A stretch of DNA of 64,000 nucleotides from SYFT01 sp964471115 (GTDB taxonomy: Bacteria; Acidobacteriota; Vicinamibacteria; Vicinamibacterales; SCN-69-37), in the NCBI GenBank assembly GCA_964471115.1, contig CAYYFE010000018.1, positions 1 to 64,000 of the forward strand, in the 5' to 3' direction. The notes under the pieces were generated by a model that was not told where the DNA came from, did no database searches, and was given only the letters and a program-made list of their open reading frames with translations. Positions 16,468-24,948 of the stretch are shown one piece after another (positions within the stretch are counted from its first letter, which is position 1; every line of letters starts with the position of its first letter). A program made the translations under genes and the position numbers.

Positions 16468-19034
16468 GTCGCGTCGCGCAGCGCCTCGTTCGGATCGATA
16501 CGAAGCGCGCGACGCACCGGCGCCAGTGCCGCGAGCGTCACCGCGACCGCGGTGACGCCAATCACGGTCGTGAGTGTCGCGACATCTGCCGGTGCGGTGC
16601 CGTAGAGCAGAGCGCCGAGCGCGCGGCCCACCAGGAGGCTGCCGGCCAGTCCGGCGCCCAGCCCCAGGCCGGCGGCGATGACACCCGGCCGGAGGACGGC
16701 GGCGGACACGGCCGCCGCGCCGGCGCCAAGCGCGACGCGCACGCCGATCTCACGCCTGCGATCGGCCACCAGCTGCGCCAGCACGCCGTACACACCGACC
16801 GCGGCGAGCACGACCGACACCACGGCGAAACCCAGCAGCAGCGTCATGACCACCCGCCGCCGGAACACCGCGTCCGACTCGTCCGCCAGCGCCTCCATCG
16901 TCGTCACACCGAACACCGGCAGGCCGGGGTCGAGCGCCGCGAGGTGCGCGCGAACGGCGGGCAACACCGCCATCGGCGGACCCGACGTCCGGACCACGAG
17001 GCTCTGTGCACCGGATGGCGACTGTGAATCCGCGAAATACACGACCGGCTGCAGGGGGCGATCGGCTTCATCGAACCGCTCGTTGCCGACGACCCCGACG
17101 ATGGTGAACGGTTCGGGACCGGCAAAGGGAAAGACGATGCGCTGGTCCAGCGCCTGGCCAGCAAAGCGCATGTCGGCCAGCAGTTGATTGACGAGCACCA
17201 CACGCGGAGAGGTGGGGGTGTCGGTGGCCATCAACCGTCGGCCTGCCGTGAGCGGAATGCCCATGACGTCGAAGTAGCCGCCGTGGACGCTGCGCAAGAG
17301 CGTGAACTGCGCCGCGTGGCTCGGCTCGTCGATCGTCGTGAAGCTGCCGTTGTCGCCGGCGCCGGTGAGCGGCAGCTGGTTGATGTAGCTCGCGCCCTCC
17401 ACGCCGGGCAGGGCCGACAGTTCCGTCGTGACGCGTTCGAAGAATCCGCTCACGGCTTCAGGCGTCTCATAACGCGGACCGGACAGTGACAGCGTGAAGG
17501 TCAACAGGCCTTCGGGACGGAATCCCGGCGACACGTCGAGCAGCCGGCGCAGGCTCTGCACCATCAGGCCCGCGCCGCCCAGCAGCGTGACGGCGAGCGC
17601 CACCTGCGCGCCGACGAGCACCCAGTGCGCGCGTGAGCCGCGGCCCACCACGCCGCGGCCGGCCAGGCGCGCGTCGGCGGCGGTGCGCCAGGCGGGCAGC
17701 AGGCCCGTGACCAGCACGACGGTCAGGACGCAGCCAAGGGTGAGCAGCACGGCGGTGGGATCCAGCGCCAGCTGATCCAGATGCGGCAGCGACGCGCGTG
17801 TCCCGCGGGGCAGCGCCAGCACGAACGCGCGCATGGTCACGAAGCCGGCGACAAGTCCGCAGGCGATGCCCGGCAGCGTGAGGACGAGATTTTCGATGAC
17901 CAGTTGGCGCGTGAGGCGCCACCGAGCAGCGCCCAGCGCCTGGCGGACGGCCATCTCGCCGCGGCGTGTGGTGCCGCTGGAGAGCATCAGGCCTGCGACG
18001 TTGGCCGAGGCCACCAGCAGCACCAGGACGGCGGCGGCCAGCAGGAGCAGCAGGATGGGGGTGACGTCGCCGACGAGACGGTCGCGGAGTGTGGCGAGCT
18101 GCACACCGGATGTCGCGTGGAATTTCGGATCGGTGGCGGCAAACGTCCGCGCGATGCCGTCAAGGTCGGCTTCTGCCTGTGCCAGCGTCACCCCCGGCGC
18201 GAGGCGCGCGATGCCCTGCATCCAATGGAAGAACTGGCGTTCGCGTTGCGCGGCCGTGGGTCGCAACGGCAGCCAGAGTTCGGAGAGTCCGCGTGGGGCG
18301 AAGGCGAAGTCTTCGGGCAGGACGCCGACCACCTCCATGCGGACGGTGTTCACCGTGATCAGGCGGCCGATGATGGCCGGGTCGGCGCCAAATCGTGTGC
18401 GCCAGGCCCCGTGGGTCACCATGACCACGGGCGGAGCCGAGTCGATCGTGTCCGCATCGGTGAAGGCGCGGCCGAGCGCGGGCGTGACGCCGAGCACGTC
18501 GAAGAACGCGCCGGTGACCGAGGCAATCGAGATCCGCTCGACGCGCCCGTCATCGAGTTGCAGTGTGCGGCTGCCGCCGTTGAAGCCCGCGATGGCCGAC
18601 AGGGTGGTCGCGCGATCGCGGAAGGCCAGGAAGTCGGGCCAGGACAGGTTGGGGCCGGTGGCGGCGCCCGTGCGATCGATTTCACGGATGCTCACGATCG
18701 CGTCCGCGCCCGGATAGGGCAGCGGGCGCAACAACACCGCATGTGCGACGGTGGCGACGGCGTTGGTCGCCGTCACGCCCAGTGTGATCGTCAACGTGAT
18801 GCCGGCGGTCAGCCCCGGACGCCGGCGCAGCACGCGCAGACCCTGCTGCAGGTCCCCGGCCAGTCCCTGGCGCAGGTGGCGCAGGCGCAGCCGGCACGCG
18901 GCGGGGATGGACGCCAGCACCTGCCAGGTCGTGCCGTCGGCGTCGACGTCGGCCAGCACGATGGCGCGGTGTTCGTGGGGCAGCAGCCGGTCGAGCACGC
19001 GGCGCAGCAGGCGGCGGGTGAGGGACGCCGCCAT
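16464..19034 (-). CDS. ADOP-type permease (MacB-like, FtsX domains)
   Basis: 856 aa. An N-terminal soluble region of about 75 residues (RRLLRRVLDRLLPHEHR) precedes the first membrane segment. A MacB-type periplasmic domain follows (SWPDFLAFRDRATTLSAIAG, GRAFTDADTIDSAPPVVMVT), then three-helix FtsX domains in the middle and at the C-terminus (LVADRRREIGVRVALGAG), ending in PVRRALRIDPNEALRDAT. This duplicated-permease architecture with no ATPase of its own is the acidobacterial duplicated orphan permease (ADOP) family. Cargo unknown. The ATG lies 1 bp after the PadR stop codon, a classic PadR-ADOP operon, so expression is probably PadR-controlled. Confidence 0.9.
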   Translation of the reverse strand: MAASLTRRLLRRVLDRLLPHEHRAIVLADVDADGTTWQVLASIPAACRLRLRHLRQGLAGDLQQGLRVLRRRPGLTAGITLTITLGVTATNAVATVAHAVLLRPLPYPGADAIVSIREIDRTGAATGPNLSWPDFLAFRDRATTLSAIAGFNGGSRTLQLDDGRVERISIASVTGAFFDVLGVTPALGRAFTDADTIDSAPPVVMVTHGAWRTRFGADPAIIGRLITVNTVRMEVVGVLPEDFAFAPRGLSELWLPLRPTAAQRERQFFHWMQGIARLAPGVTLAQAEADLDGIARTFAATDPKFHATSGVQLATLRDRLVGDVTPILLLLLAAAVLVLLVASANVAGLMLSSGTTRRGEMAVRQALGAARWRLTRQLVIENLVLTLPGIACGLVAGFVTMRAFVLALPRGTRASLPHLDQLALDPTAVLLTLGCVLTVVLVTGLLPAWRTAADARLAGRGVVGRGSRAHWVLVGAQVALAVTLLGGAGLMVQSLRRLLDVSPGFRPEGLLTFTLSLSGPRYETPEAVSGFFERVTTELSALPGVEGASYINQLPLTGAGDNGSFTTIDEPSHAAQFTLLRSVHGGYFDVMGIPLTAGRRLMATDTPTSPRVVLVNQLLADMRFAGQALDQRIVFPFAGPEPFTIVGVVGNERFDEADRPLQPVVYFADSQSPSGAQSLVVRTSGPPMAVLPAVRAHLAALDPGLPVFGVTTMEALADESDAVFRRRVVMTLLLGFAVVSVVLAAVGVYGVLAQLVADRRREIGVRVALGAGAAAVSAAVLRPGVIAAGLGLGAGLAGSLLVGRALGALLYGTAPADVATLTTVIGVTAVAVTLAALAPVRRALRIDPNEALRDAT

Positions 19035-19035
19035 G

Positions 19036-19359
19036 TCAGCGCGTGCCTTTCGGCAGACGAAGGCCGGCCCACATGCGGCGCTGCAGGTCGCGGGCGGCCT
19101 CGAGCGCGGTCACGCCGGCGGGGGTGAGCGCGAAGAACCGGCGGGGACGGCCGTCGGCGGATTCGTCCCTGGCGCGCAGATACCCCTTGGCCACGAGCCG
19201 ATCGAGCGTCGCATACATGGCGCCAATCGTGACCGCGCGTCCCGTGCGTTCGGTGATGGCCGTCCGCACCGCGTTGCCGTACGCCTCGTCACCCAGCCGC
19301 GCCACCGCGAGCAACACGACCTGCTCGAACTCGCCGAGATAGGACTGCCTGCCACCCAT
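19036..19359 (-). CDS. PadR-family transcriptional regulator
   Basis: 107 aa, usual for short PadR proteins. The winged helix is clear: GEFEQVVLLAVARLGDEAYG, VTIGAMYATLDRLVAKGYL, then RRFFALTPAGVTALEAA. The ATG at 19359 opens with MGGRQSYLGEFEQ; longer frames upstream run through the putative operator and lack domain similarity. It represses transcription by binding a palindrome, here probably the TATCTA inverted repeat 8 bp upstream of its own start, thus controlling itself and the downstream ADOP permease. Confidence 0.92.
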   Translation of the reverse strand: MGGRQSYLGEFEQVVLLAVARLGDEAYGNAVRTAITERTGRAVTIGAMYATLDRLVAKGYLRARDESADGRPRRFFALTPAGVTALEAARDLQRRMWAGLRLPKGTR

Positions 19360-19367
19360 GCCGTTAA

Positions 19368-19384
19368 TATCTACAAAATAGATA
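19368..19384. promoter_or_regulatory. Palindromic candidate PadR operator
   Basis: TATCTA-CAAAA-TAGATA, a perfect 6-bp inverted repeat with a 5-bp spacer, in an AT-rich island immediately upstream of padR. Placement suggests autoregulation; binding is inference. Confidence 0.65.
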
Positions 19385-19468
19385 AATGATGCAAGGCATT
19401 TCGCCGGCAGGGCGGCCGCGCTGCCCGTCGTCATGCCGCGATACGATGGGCGGCGCCATGGAGCCTGC

Positions 19469-19915
19469 GTGAACGAGGAACTCGCCATCGGCTCGGCGAT
19501 CGTGCTGGGGCTCATCACCGGCGTCTCCCCGTTGGGCGCCGCGGAGGCGACCGCGCTGGCGGCGGGCGCCCTGCCGTCCGTGCCGCACCGCGCGGCCGTC
19601 ATCGTGGTGTTCACCGCCGCACACGTCGCGGCCAAGATGGCGTGGTACGGCCTCGGCCGGCTCGAATCACGCGTCACGCGCCCGAGCCTGCGCGCCCGCA
19701 TCGATCGGGCCCATGCGTTTGCGGCCGCACACCCCGTCGGCAGCCTGGGCGTGACCTTCGCCAGCGCCACGGTGTCGATGCCGCCGTTTCACCTGTTCAC
19801 CCTTGCCGCCGGCATCGTCCGCGCGCCCTTCGTGCCGTTGCTCGTCGTGGCGTTCCTCGGCCGTCTGATCCGGTTCAGTGTGATCGCGGCGTTTCCGTTG
19901 CTGTGGATCGGGTAA
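19469..19915 (+). CDS. Small VTT/YqaA-like membrane protein
   Basis: 148 aa from a GTG at 19469 with GGAG 5 bp upstream. Four hydrophobic segments. The C-terminal half (ASATVSMPPFHLFTLAAGIV then FLGRLIRFSV) resembles the re-entrant loop and GRxxR pattern of VTT/SNARE-associated (DedA/YqaA) membrane proteins, though the family is not certain. It faces away from the PadR gene and ends 12 bp before the aminotransferase gene. Confidence 0.6.
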   Translation: MNEELAIGSAIVLGLITGVSPLGAAEATALAAGALPSVPHRAAVIVVFTAAHVAAKMAWYGLGRLESRVTRPSLRARIDRAHAFAAAHPVGSLGVTFASATVSMPPFHLFTLAAGIVRAPFVPLLVVAFLGRLIRFSVIAAFPLLWIG

Positions 19916-19927
19916 GCTGCACCCGCC

Positions 19928-21217
19928 ATGTCCCTCACGTCACGGCGCGGATTCCTGAAGACGGCCACGGCCGCGGTGCCTCTGCTGGGCGCCCGGTCGC
20001 TGGACGCGCTGGAGCGCCGGCTGGAACCCTTCGCGCGCCTCGAGGCGCAGGCCGCCGCAGGGGAGCCGGCGTTCTGGGACGAGATTCGACGCGTGTTCCC
20101 GGTGCCCGCCGGGTACGTGCATCTGGAGAACGGCTATTCGAGCCCGCAGCCGGCGCCGACGTTCGAGGCGTTTGCCAGAGACACCCGTCTGGTCAACGAC
20201 AACCTGTCCTACTACATGCGCCGGCAGTCCGCGGCGGAAGAGGCGCGGGTCTACCGTGAGCTTGCCGACCTGGCGGGTGTGCCGGTGGACGAGTTGCTCA
20301 TCACGCGCAACACCACCGAGTCGCTGGGCACGGTGATTCACGGCCTCGACTGGGCGCCCGGTGATGAGGCCGTGATGGCCGACCTGGATTACAGCTCGAT
20401 GCTGCAGCAGTTCCGGCAGGAACGCGCGCGGCACGGGATCACGTGCGTCGAACTGACGCTGCCGCTCCATCCGGCCAGCGACGCGGCGATCGTCGACCTG
20501 TACGCCGCGGCGATCACGCCGCGGACCAAGGCCGTGCTGATCACCCACCTGAACAACATCACGGGGCAGATCCTGCCGGTCCGCAAGATTGCCGACATGG
20601 CGCGCGAGCGGGGCGTGTTCGTCATCGTGGATTCGGCGCACGCCTTTGCGCATCTCGACTACCAGGTGCCCGATCTGGGCGGCGACTTCTTGGGAGCGTC
20701 GCTGCACAAGTGGCTGTGCGCGCCGGTCGGCTGCGGCCTGCTGCACATCCGGAAGGACCGCATTGCGTCGGTGTGGCCGCTGATGGGCGACACGACGCGG
20801 CCGGCCACCGACATTCGCAAGCTGGACCGCCGCGGGACCCGGCCGTTCTGGAGTGTGCTGGCCATCAGTGACGCGATCCGGTTCCATCGCCTCGTCGGCG
20901 CCGCGCGCAAGGAAGCCCGGCTGCGCTGGCTGCAGGAATACTGGACCAGCCGGGTGCGCGGCCTGCCTGGCGTCACCCTGAACACGCCGGGCGGCGCGCG
21001 CGCCTGCGCCATCGCCCACGTCTCGGTGGACGGCCTCACCCCACAGGACCTGACGGCACGGCTGTGGGACGACCATCGCATCTACGTACAGACGGTCACC
21101 CATGCCTCGGCGCGCGGCATTCGCGTCACCCCGCACCTCTACACCACGACGGCGGAGCTGGATCGGTTCGTCGAGGCCATGCGGGCGATCAGCCGGTCCG
21201 GCCGCCCCGGGGCGTAA
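19928..21217 (+). CDS. Tat-exported class V aminotransferase-like PLP enzyme
   Basis: 429 aa. A twin-arginine signal SRRGFLKTATAAVPLLGA lies at the N-terminus, so the folded enzyme is probably exported. The body is fold-type I: a cofactor-contacting NTTESLGTVIHG block, IVDSAHAFAHLDYQV (aspartate for the PLP nitrogen), and the Schiff-base lysine in GASLHKWLCAPVGCG. The sequence is closest in style to isopenicillin-N epimerase / cysteine desulfurase-like members. The physiological substrate cannot be inferred. A TAAGCT hexamer 9 bp before the ATG is a possible -10. Confidence 0.88.
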   Translation: MSLTSRRGFLKTATAAVPLLGARSLDALERRLEPFARLEAQAAAGEPAFWDEIRRVFPVPAGYVHLENGYSSPQPAPTFEAFARDTRLVNDNLSYYMRRQSAAEEARVYRELADLAGVPVDELLITRNTTESLGTVIHGLDWAPGDEAVMADLDYSSMLQQFRQERARHGITCVELTLPLHPASDAAIVDLYAAAITPRTKAVLITHLNNITGQILPVRKIADMARERGVFVIVDSAHAFAHLDYQVPDLGGDFLGASLHKWLCAPVGCGLLHIRKDRIASVWPLMGDTTRPATDIRKLDRRGTRPFWSVLAISDAIRFHRLVGAARKEARLRWLQEYWTSRVRGLPGVTLNTPGGARACAIAHVSVDGLTPQDLTARLWDDHRIYVQTVTHASARGIRVTPHLYTTTAELDRFVEAMRAISRSGRPGA

Positions 21218-21237
21218 CGGGGTCCGGCCCCCCGTCG

Positions 21238-21243
21238 TATTCT
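21238..21243 (+). promoter_or_regulatory. -10-like element, leaderless candidate
   Basis: TATTCT lies 6 bp before the ATG at 21250, a spacing that would place the transcription start at or next to the start codon. No -35 was recognised. Confidence 0.35.
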
Positions 21244-21249
21244 GAAAGA

Positions 21250-22584
21250 ATGTCCGTCCGTCGTCTCGGTCTCGCCGTCTGCCTCTGCCTTGTTTCAGTC
21301 GTGTCCGCCGCGGCGCAAGCCACCGGGCCGGTGGCCGCCCCGGCCGCCAGCACACCGGCGGCGACCCCGGCGCCCGCCCCGGGTGCCACGGACGTCCTGC
21401 GGGTCTTCCTCGACTGCGCCCAGTGCGACTTCAACAACCTGCGGCAGGACGTGACCTACGTCAACTACGTCCGCGACAAGACCGATGCGGACGTGCACGT
21501 GCTGATTTCCACGCAGAACACGGCCTCGGGCGGGCGCGAGTACACGTTCGACTTCATCGGCCAGCGCGGCTTTGCGTCGCTGCAGCAGCGGATGACCTAC
21601 GTCAGCAGCGGCTCGGACACCGAGGACGAACGCCGCCGTGGCGTGTCGCGTACGTTTGCGCTGGGTCTGGCGCCCTTTCTCGTCAAGACCTCCCAGGCCG
21701 ATCGATTTTCCCTGCAGTACGCCAAGCCGGCCGGCACCCAGGCCGCGCCCGTGCAGCCCGCCGATGACCCGTGGGATTCGTGGATCTTCCGCCTTGGCGC
21801 CAGCACCGAACTGAACGGGGAAGAGCGCGAGTCGAGCAACCGGTTCCGCGCGAACTTCTCGGCCAATCGCACGACCGAGGCGTGGAAGTTCTCGGTGTCG
21901 GGCAACGGCGACTTCAATCGCCGCGAGTTCACGCTGAGCGACGGCCGCGTCGTGAAGAGTTCCTCCGACAACTGGAACTTCAACGGCTCGATCATCAAGA
22001 GTCTGGGCCAGAGCCACTGGGCCGGGCTGCTGCGCACCGAGGTGCGCTCGAATACGCAGTCCAACGAGGAACTGGAAGTGCGGCAGGCCATCGGCCTCGA
22101 GTGGGACTACTTCCCGTATGCCGACTCCACGCGCCGCTCGATGGTGGTGCAGTATTCCACCGGTGTGTCGCGGATGAAGTACTTCCAGCGGACGCTGTTC
22201 GGCAAGACCGAAGAGACGTTGTTCGACCACCGGCTGGCCGCCATCCTCGCGTTGCGCCAGCCCTGGGGCACATGGCGCGCGTCAGCCGCGTACTCGTCGT
22301 TTCTGCACGACACGTCGCTCTACAACCTCGACTTCTACGCCGACGCCGACGTGCGGCTGTTCCGCGGCTTCAGCCTGAACATCGAGGGCTCGTATTCGAA
22401 GGTGCGCGACCAGTTGTATCTGCCGGCGGGCTCGGCGACCGACGAAGAAGTGTTGCTGCGCCTGCGCCGCCTCGAGACCGGGTACCGCTACCGCGTGCTG
22501 GTCGGCTTCAGCTTCCAGTTCGGGTCGATCTACAACAACGTCGTCAACCCGCGCTGGAGCGCGCAGACGGGCCGCGGCTTCTGA
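21250..22584 (+). CDS. Secreted CxxC protein with C-terminal barrel-like half
   Basis: 444 aa from the ATG at 21250, which opens a signal peptide ending SVVSAAAQA. A Pro/Ala linker leads to a conserved-looking block with VFLDCAQCDFNNLRQ, VTYVNYVRDK, ADVHVLIST and YTFDFIGQRGF. The C-terminal two thirds is alternating aromatic/polar strands (RFRANFSANRT, WNFNGSIIKS, YRVLVGFSFQFGSIYNNVVNPRW), suggesting an outer-membrane barrel. I know similar C..C-headed outer-membrane proteins only as hypotheticals. It is convergent with the second ADOP gene, 6 bp away. Confidence 0.75.
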   Translation: MSVRRLGLAVCLCLVSVVSAAAQATGPVAAPAASTPAATPAPAPGATDVLRVFLDCAQCDFNNLRQDVTYVNYVRDKTDADVHVLISTQNTASGGREYTFDFIGQRGFASLQQRMTYVSSGSDTEDERRRGVSRTFALGLAPFLVKTSQADRFSLQYAKPAGTQAAPVQPADDPWDSWIFRLGASTELNGEERESSNRFRANFSANRTTEAWKFSVSGNGDFNRREFTLSDGRVVKSSSDNWNFNGSIIKSLGQSHWAGLLRTEVRSNTQSNEELEVRQAIGLEWDYFPYADSTRRSMVVQYSTGVSRMKYFQRTLFGKTEETLFDHRLAAILALRQPWGTWRASAAYSSFLHDTSLYNLDFYADADVRLFRGFSLNIEGSYSKVRDQLYLPAGSATDEEVLLRLRRLETGYRYRVLVGFSFQFGSIYNNVVNPRWSAQTGRGF

Positions 22585-22590
22585 CCGTGG

Positions 22591-24918
22591 TCACTGCGCG
22601 CGCAGTGATTCCTGCGGCCGCACACGCAGCGCCCGCTGCACCGGGATCCACACGGCCGCCACTGCGGCCAGCGCCAGCAGACTGACCACGATCGGCAGCG
22701 TCCACGCGCCGCCGTCGCCCAGCCGCGAGACCAGGACGTCTCGCAGCCCGAGTGACGCGGTCGCCAGCAGTCCACCCAGCAGGCCGCCGAGCGCCACCTG
22801 CGCACCCGCCCGTCCGGCAATCGTGCCGACAATGCGGCGCGATGACGCGCCCAGGGCCAGCCGGATGCCGATCTCGCGGGTCCGCCGCGTGACGATGAGC
22901 GACATCATCGAATACACGCCCACCAGCGCCAGGCCCAGGGTGACCGCGCCCAGGCCCAGCAGCGCCTGACTGAACCCGGCGAAAAACGCGCGGTCGTCGG
23001 CCGCCACGTCCTGCAGCCGCACGAACCGGAACGGGACGGCTTCGGCATCGTGCTGCCGGAGCGTCTCGCGAATGGGCTCGACGAACGCCAGCGGCTCACC
23101 CTGGACGCGCGCCGCGAGGTAGACCACGTCCGTGTCGGAACGCAGCGGGGTGTAGAAGCCGGCGGCAAAGTCGGGATTGCCGATCGACAGACCAAGGTCG
23201 GGGACCACACCCACGATGTCCATCCACGGTCCCGGGCCTCCATCAGCGATCACCCGGAAGCGGCGGCCGATGGGCGACGCGCCTGCCAGATGCTGTCGGA
23301 CGAACGGCTCGTTGACGATCGCGGCGGGTGGGGCCGAGGGGTGGCGGTCCGCCTCGGTGAACGCGCGCCCGGCGCGCAGGGCGGTGCCGAGTGCGTCGAA
23401 GTAGGTCTCGTTCACACCGGCCGACGGCGCCGAGACCTGACCGGCCACACCATCGATTTCGATGCGCTGCAGCGGCGGACTGTGGCGCGGCAAGGCCGTG
23501 GTCAGGCCCACGGAGAGCACACCGGGCAACGCCGCGATGGACGGGGTGGCCGTTCGCGCGAGGTCAGCCGTCACGCCGGTGGTGATGACATTGTCCGGCA
23601 GGGTGATGGTCGTTGTCGTGTACGCGCGAAAGCCCTGCGCCACCACCAGCGCGCCGTGGAGCATGACCACCGACACGGCGATCTGCACGACGACCATCGC
23701 GCCTGAGACACGGCCGAACCGGACGTCGGAGGCGCGGCCGTCGCCGCCACGCAGTGCGTCAGTCAGGTCGCGGCGGGTGGCGCGCAGCGCCGGCCACGCG
23801 CCGGCGACCAGTGTCGCCATGAGCGTCGCGAGCGCCACAAGCGCGGCGGTGAGTGGCCCGCCGGTGAAGTCGGCCCAGAAGGGCAGGTCGTCCATGGCGT
23901 TGAACCGGCGCAGGATGGCCTGCGCGCCGAGAAAGCCAAAGCCGGCGGCCACGACGCCGATCAGAAGAATCTCGAGCGCCACGTGGGCAATCAGGGTGGC
24001 GCGTGAAGCGCCGAGGGCGGCGCGCACGGCAAACTCGCGCGCGCGCCCGAACGAACGCGCCAGCACGAGGTTGCCGACGTTCGCGGCAATCACGAGCAGC
24101 ACGGAGGCGACCACCACGACGATGACAGCGGAAAGGCTGGTCGCCATCGGTCCCAGGTCGGTGAAGCCGGTCATCACGATGACCGCCGCCTCCTGCGGAT
24201 CGGCCGCGCGCAGGTCACCGGCCAACGCGTCCAGCCTGGGTTGCATCGCGGGCGGTGTCAGCTCGGCGTCGAGAATGCCGAACAGGCGCACGTCGCTGCC
24301 GGGCGTGTGCGCGCCAGCCAGGAATCGCTCATCGATCGGCAGCCACAGATCGGGGGCGCTGGGGAACTCGAAGTCGCCGGGCAGGATGCCCACGATGGTG
24401 TGCGGGGTGTCGCCGATGGTGATGACATCACCCACGGTGATCGCCGCGGCTGTGCGGCGAAGGTACCGTTCGCTGAGCAGCGCCACGGCGGGCTGGCCGG
24501 GTGCGGCGTCGGAGGGGAGCAGGAGTCGTCCAGACAGCGGCGCCACCGGCAGGTGAGGCCACGAGGAAGGTGTCAGGCCCGCGGTCAGCAGATCGTCGCG
24601 CCGGGGACCGATGGCCACGCTGCTGCGCGTGGTCGACAGGCCGCCCAGGTGTGTCAGGCCGTCGAGCGTGGCGAGCCGCGCGTAGTCCGCCGCCTGCAGC
24701 CGGACCGGCTGGCGATCGCGCGCGGTGAGCGTCTGCACCTGCACCCACCGCCGGCCCGCGTCCCACGGCAGGTGGCTGAAGACCAGCGCTTCCATCGTCG
24801 CGAAGCCGACCGTGGCGACCGCGATGCCCACGGTGAGCGCGATGGTGGCTGTGAGCGAGGTCAGCGGCTGGGCCGCAAGCACACGCAGGGCGTGCCGAAG
24901 GGTGGTGGGCAGCATCAC
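22591..24918 (-). CDS. Second ADOP-type permease, short N-terminus
   Basis: 775 aa, paralogous to the 856-aa permease but without its N-terminal soluble region: it starts directly at the first membrane segment (LRHALRVLAAQPLTSLTAT). A MacB-like periplasmic domain (QAADYARLATLDG, VGILPGDFEFPSAPDLWLP) is followed by two FtsX domains (LVLARSFGRAREFAVRAALG and VTRRTREIGIRLALGASSRR), ending RALRVRPQESLRAQ. No PadR gene or ATPase gene lies next to it, so it is an orphan. It starts 30 bp downstream of the propeller-protein gene on the same strand. Confidence 0.88.
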   Translation of the reverse strand: MMLPTTLRHALRVLAAQPLTSLTATIALTVGIAVATVGFATMEALVFSHLPWDAGRRWVQVQTLTARDRQPVRLQAADYARLATLDGLTHLGGLSTTRSSVAIGPRRDDLLTAGLTPSSWPHLPVAPLSGRLLLPSDAAPGQPAVALLSERYLRRTAAAITVGDVITIGDTPHTIVGILPGDFEFPSAPDLWLPIDERFLAGAHTPGSDVRLFGILDAELTPPAMQPRLDALAGDLRAADPQEAAVIVMTGFTDLGPMATSLSAVIVVVVASVLLVIAANVGNLVLARSFGRAREFAVRAALGASRATLIAHVALEILLIGVVAAGFGFLGAQAILRRFNAMDDLPFWADFTGGPLTAALVALATLMATLVAGAWPALRATRRDLTDALRGGDGRASDVRFGRVSGAMVVVQIAVSVVMLHGALVVAQGFRAYTTTTITLPDNVITTGVTADLARTATPSIAALPGVLSVGLTTALPRHSPPLQRIEIDGVAGQVSAPSAGVNETYFDALGTALRAGRAFTEADRHPSAPPAAIVNEPFVRQHLAGASPIGRRFRVIADGGPGPWMDIVGVVPDLGLSIGNPDFAAGFYTPLRSDTDVVYLAARVQGEPLAFVEPIRETLRQHDAEAVPFRFVRLQDVAADDRAFFAGFSQALLGLGAVTLGLALVGVYSMMSLIVTRRTREIGIRLALGASSRRIVGTIAGRAGAQVALGGLLGGLLATASLGLRDVLVSRLGDGGAWTLPIVVSLLALAAVAAVWIPVQRALRVRPQESLRAQ

Positions 24919-24948
24919 TGGGCTACTACGCAGCCCAGCCCTGACGGT

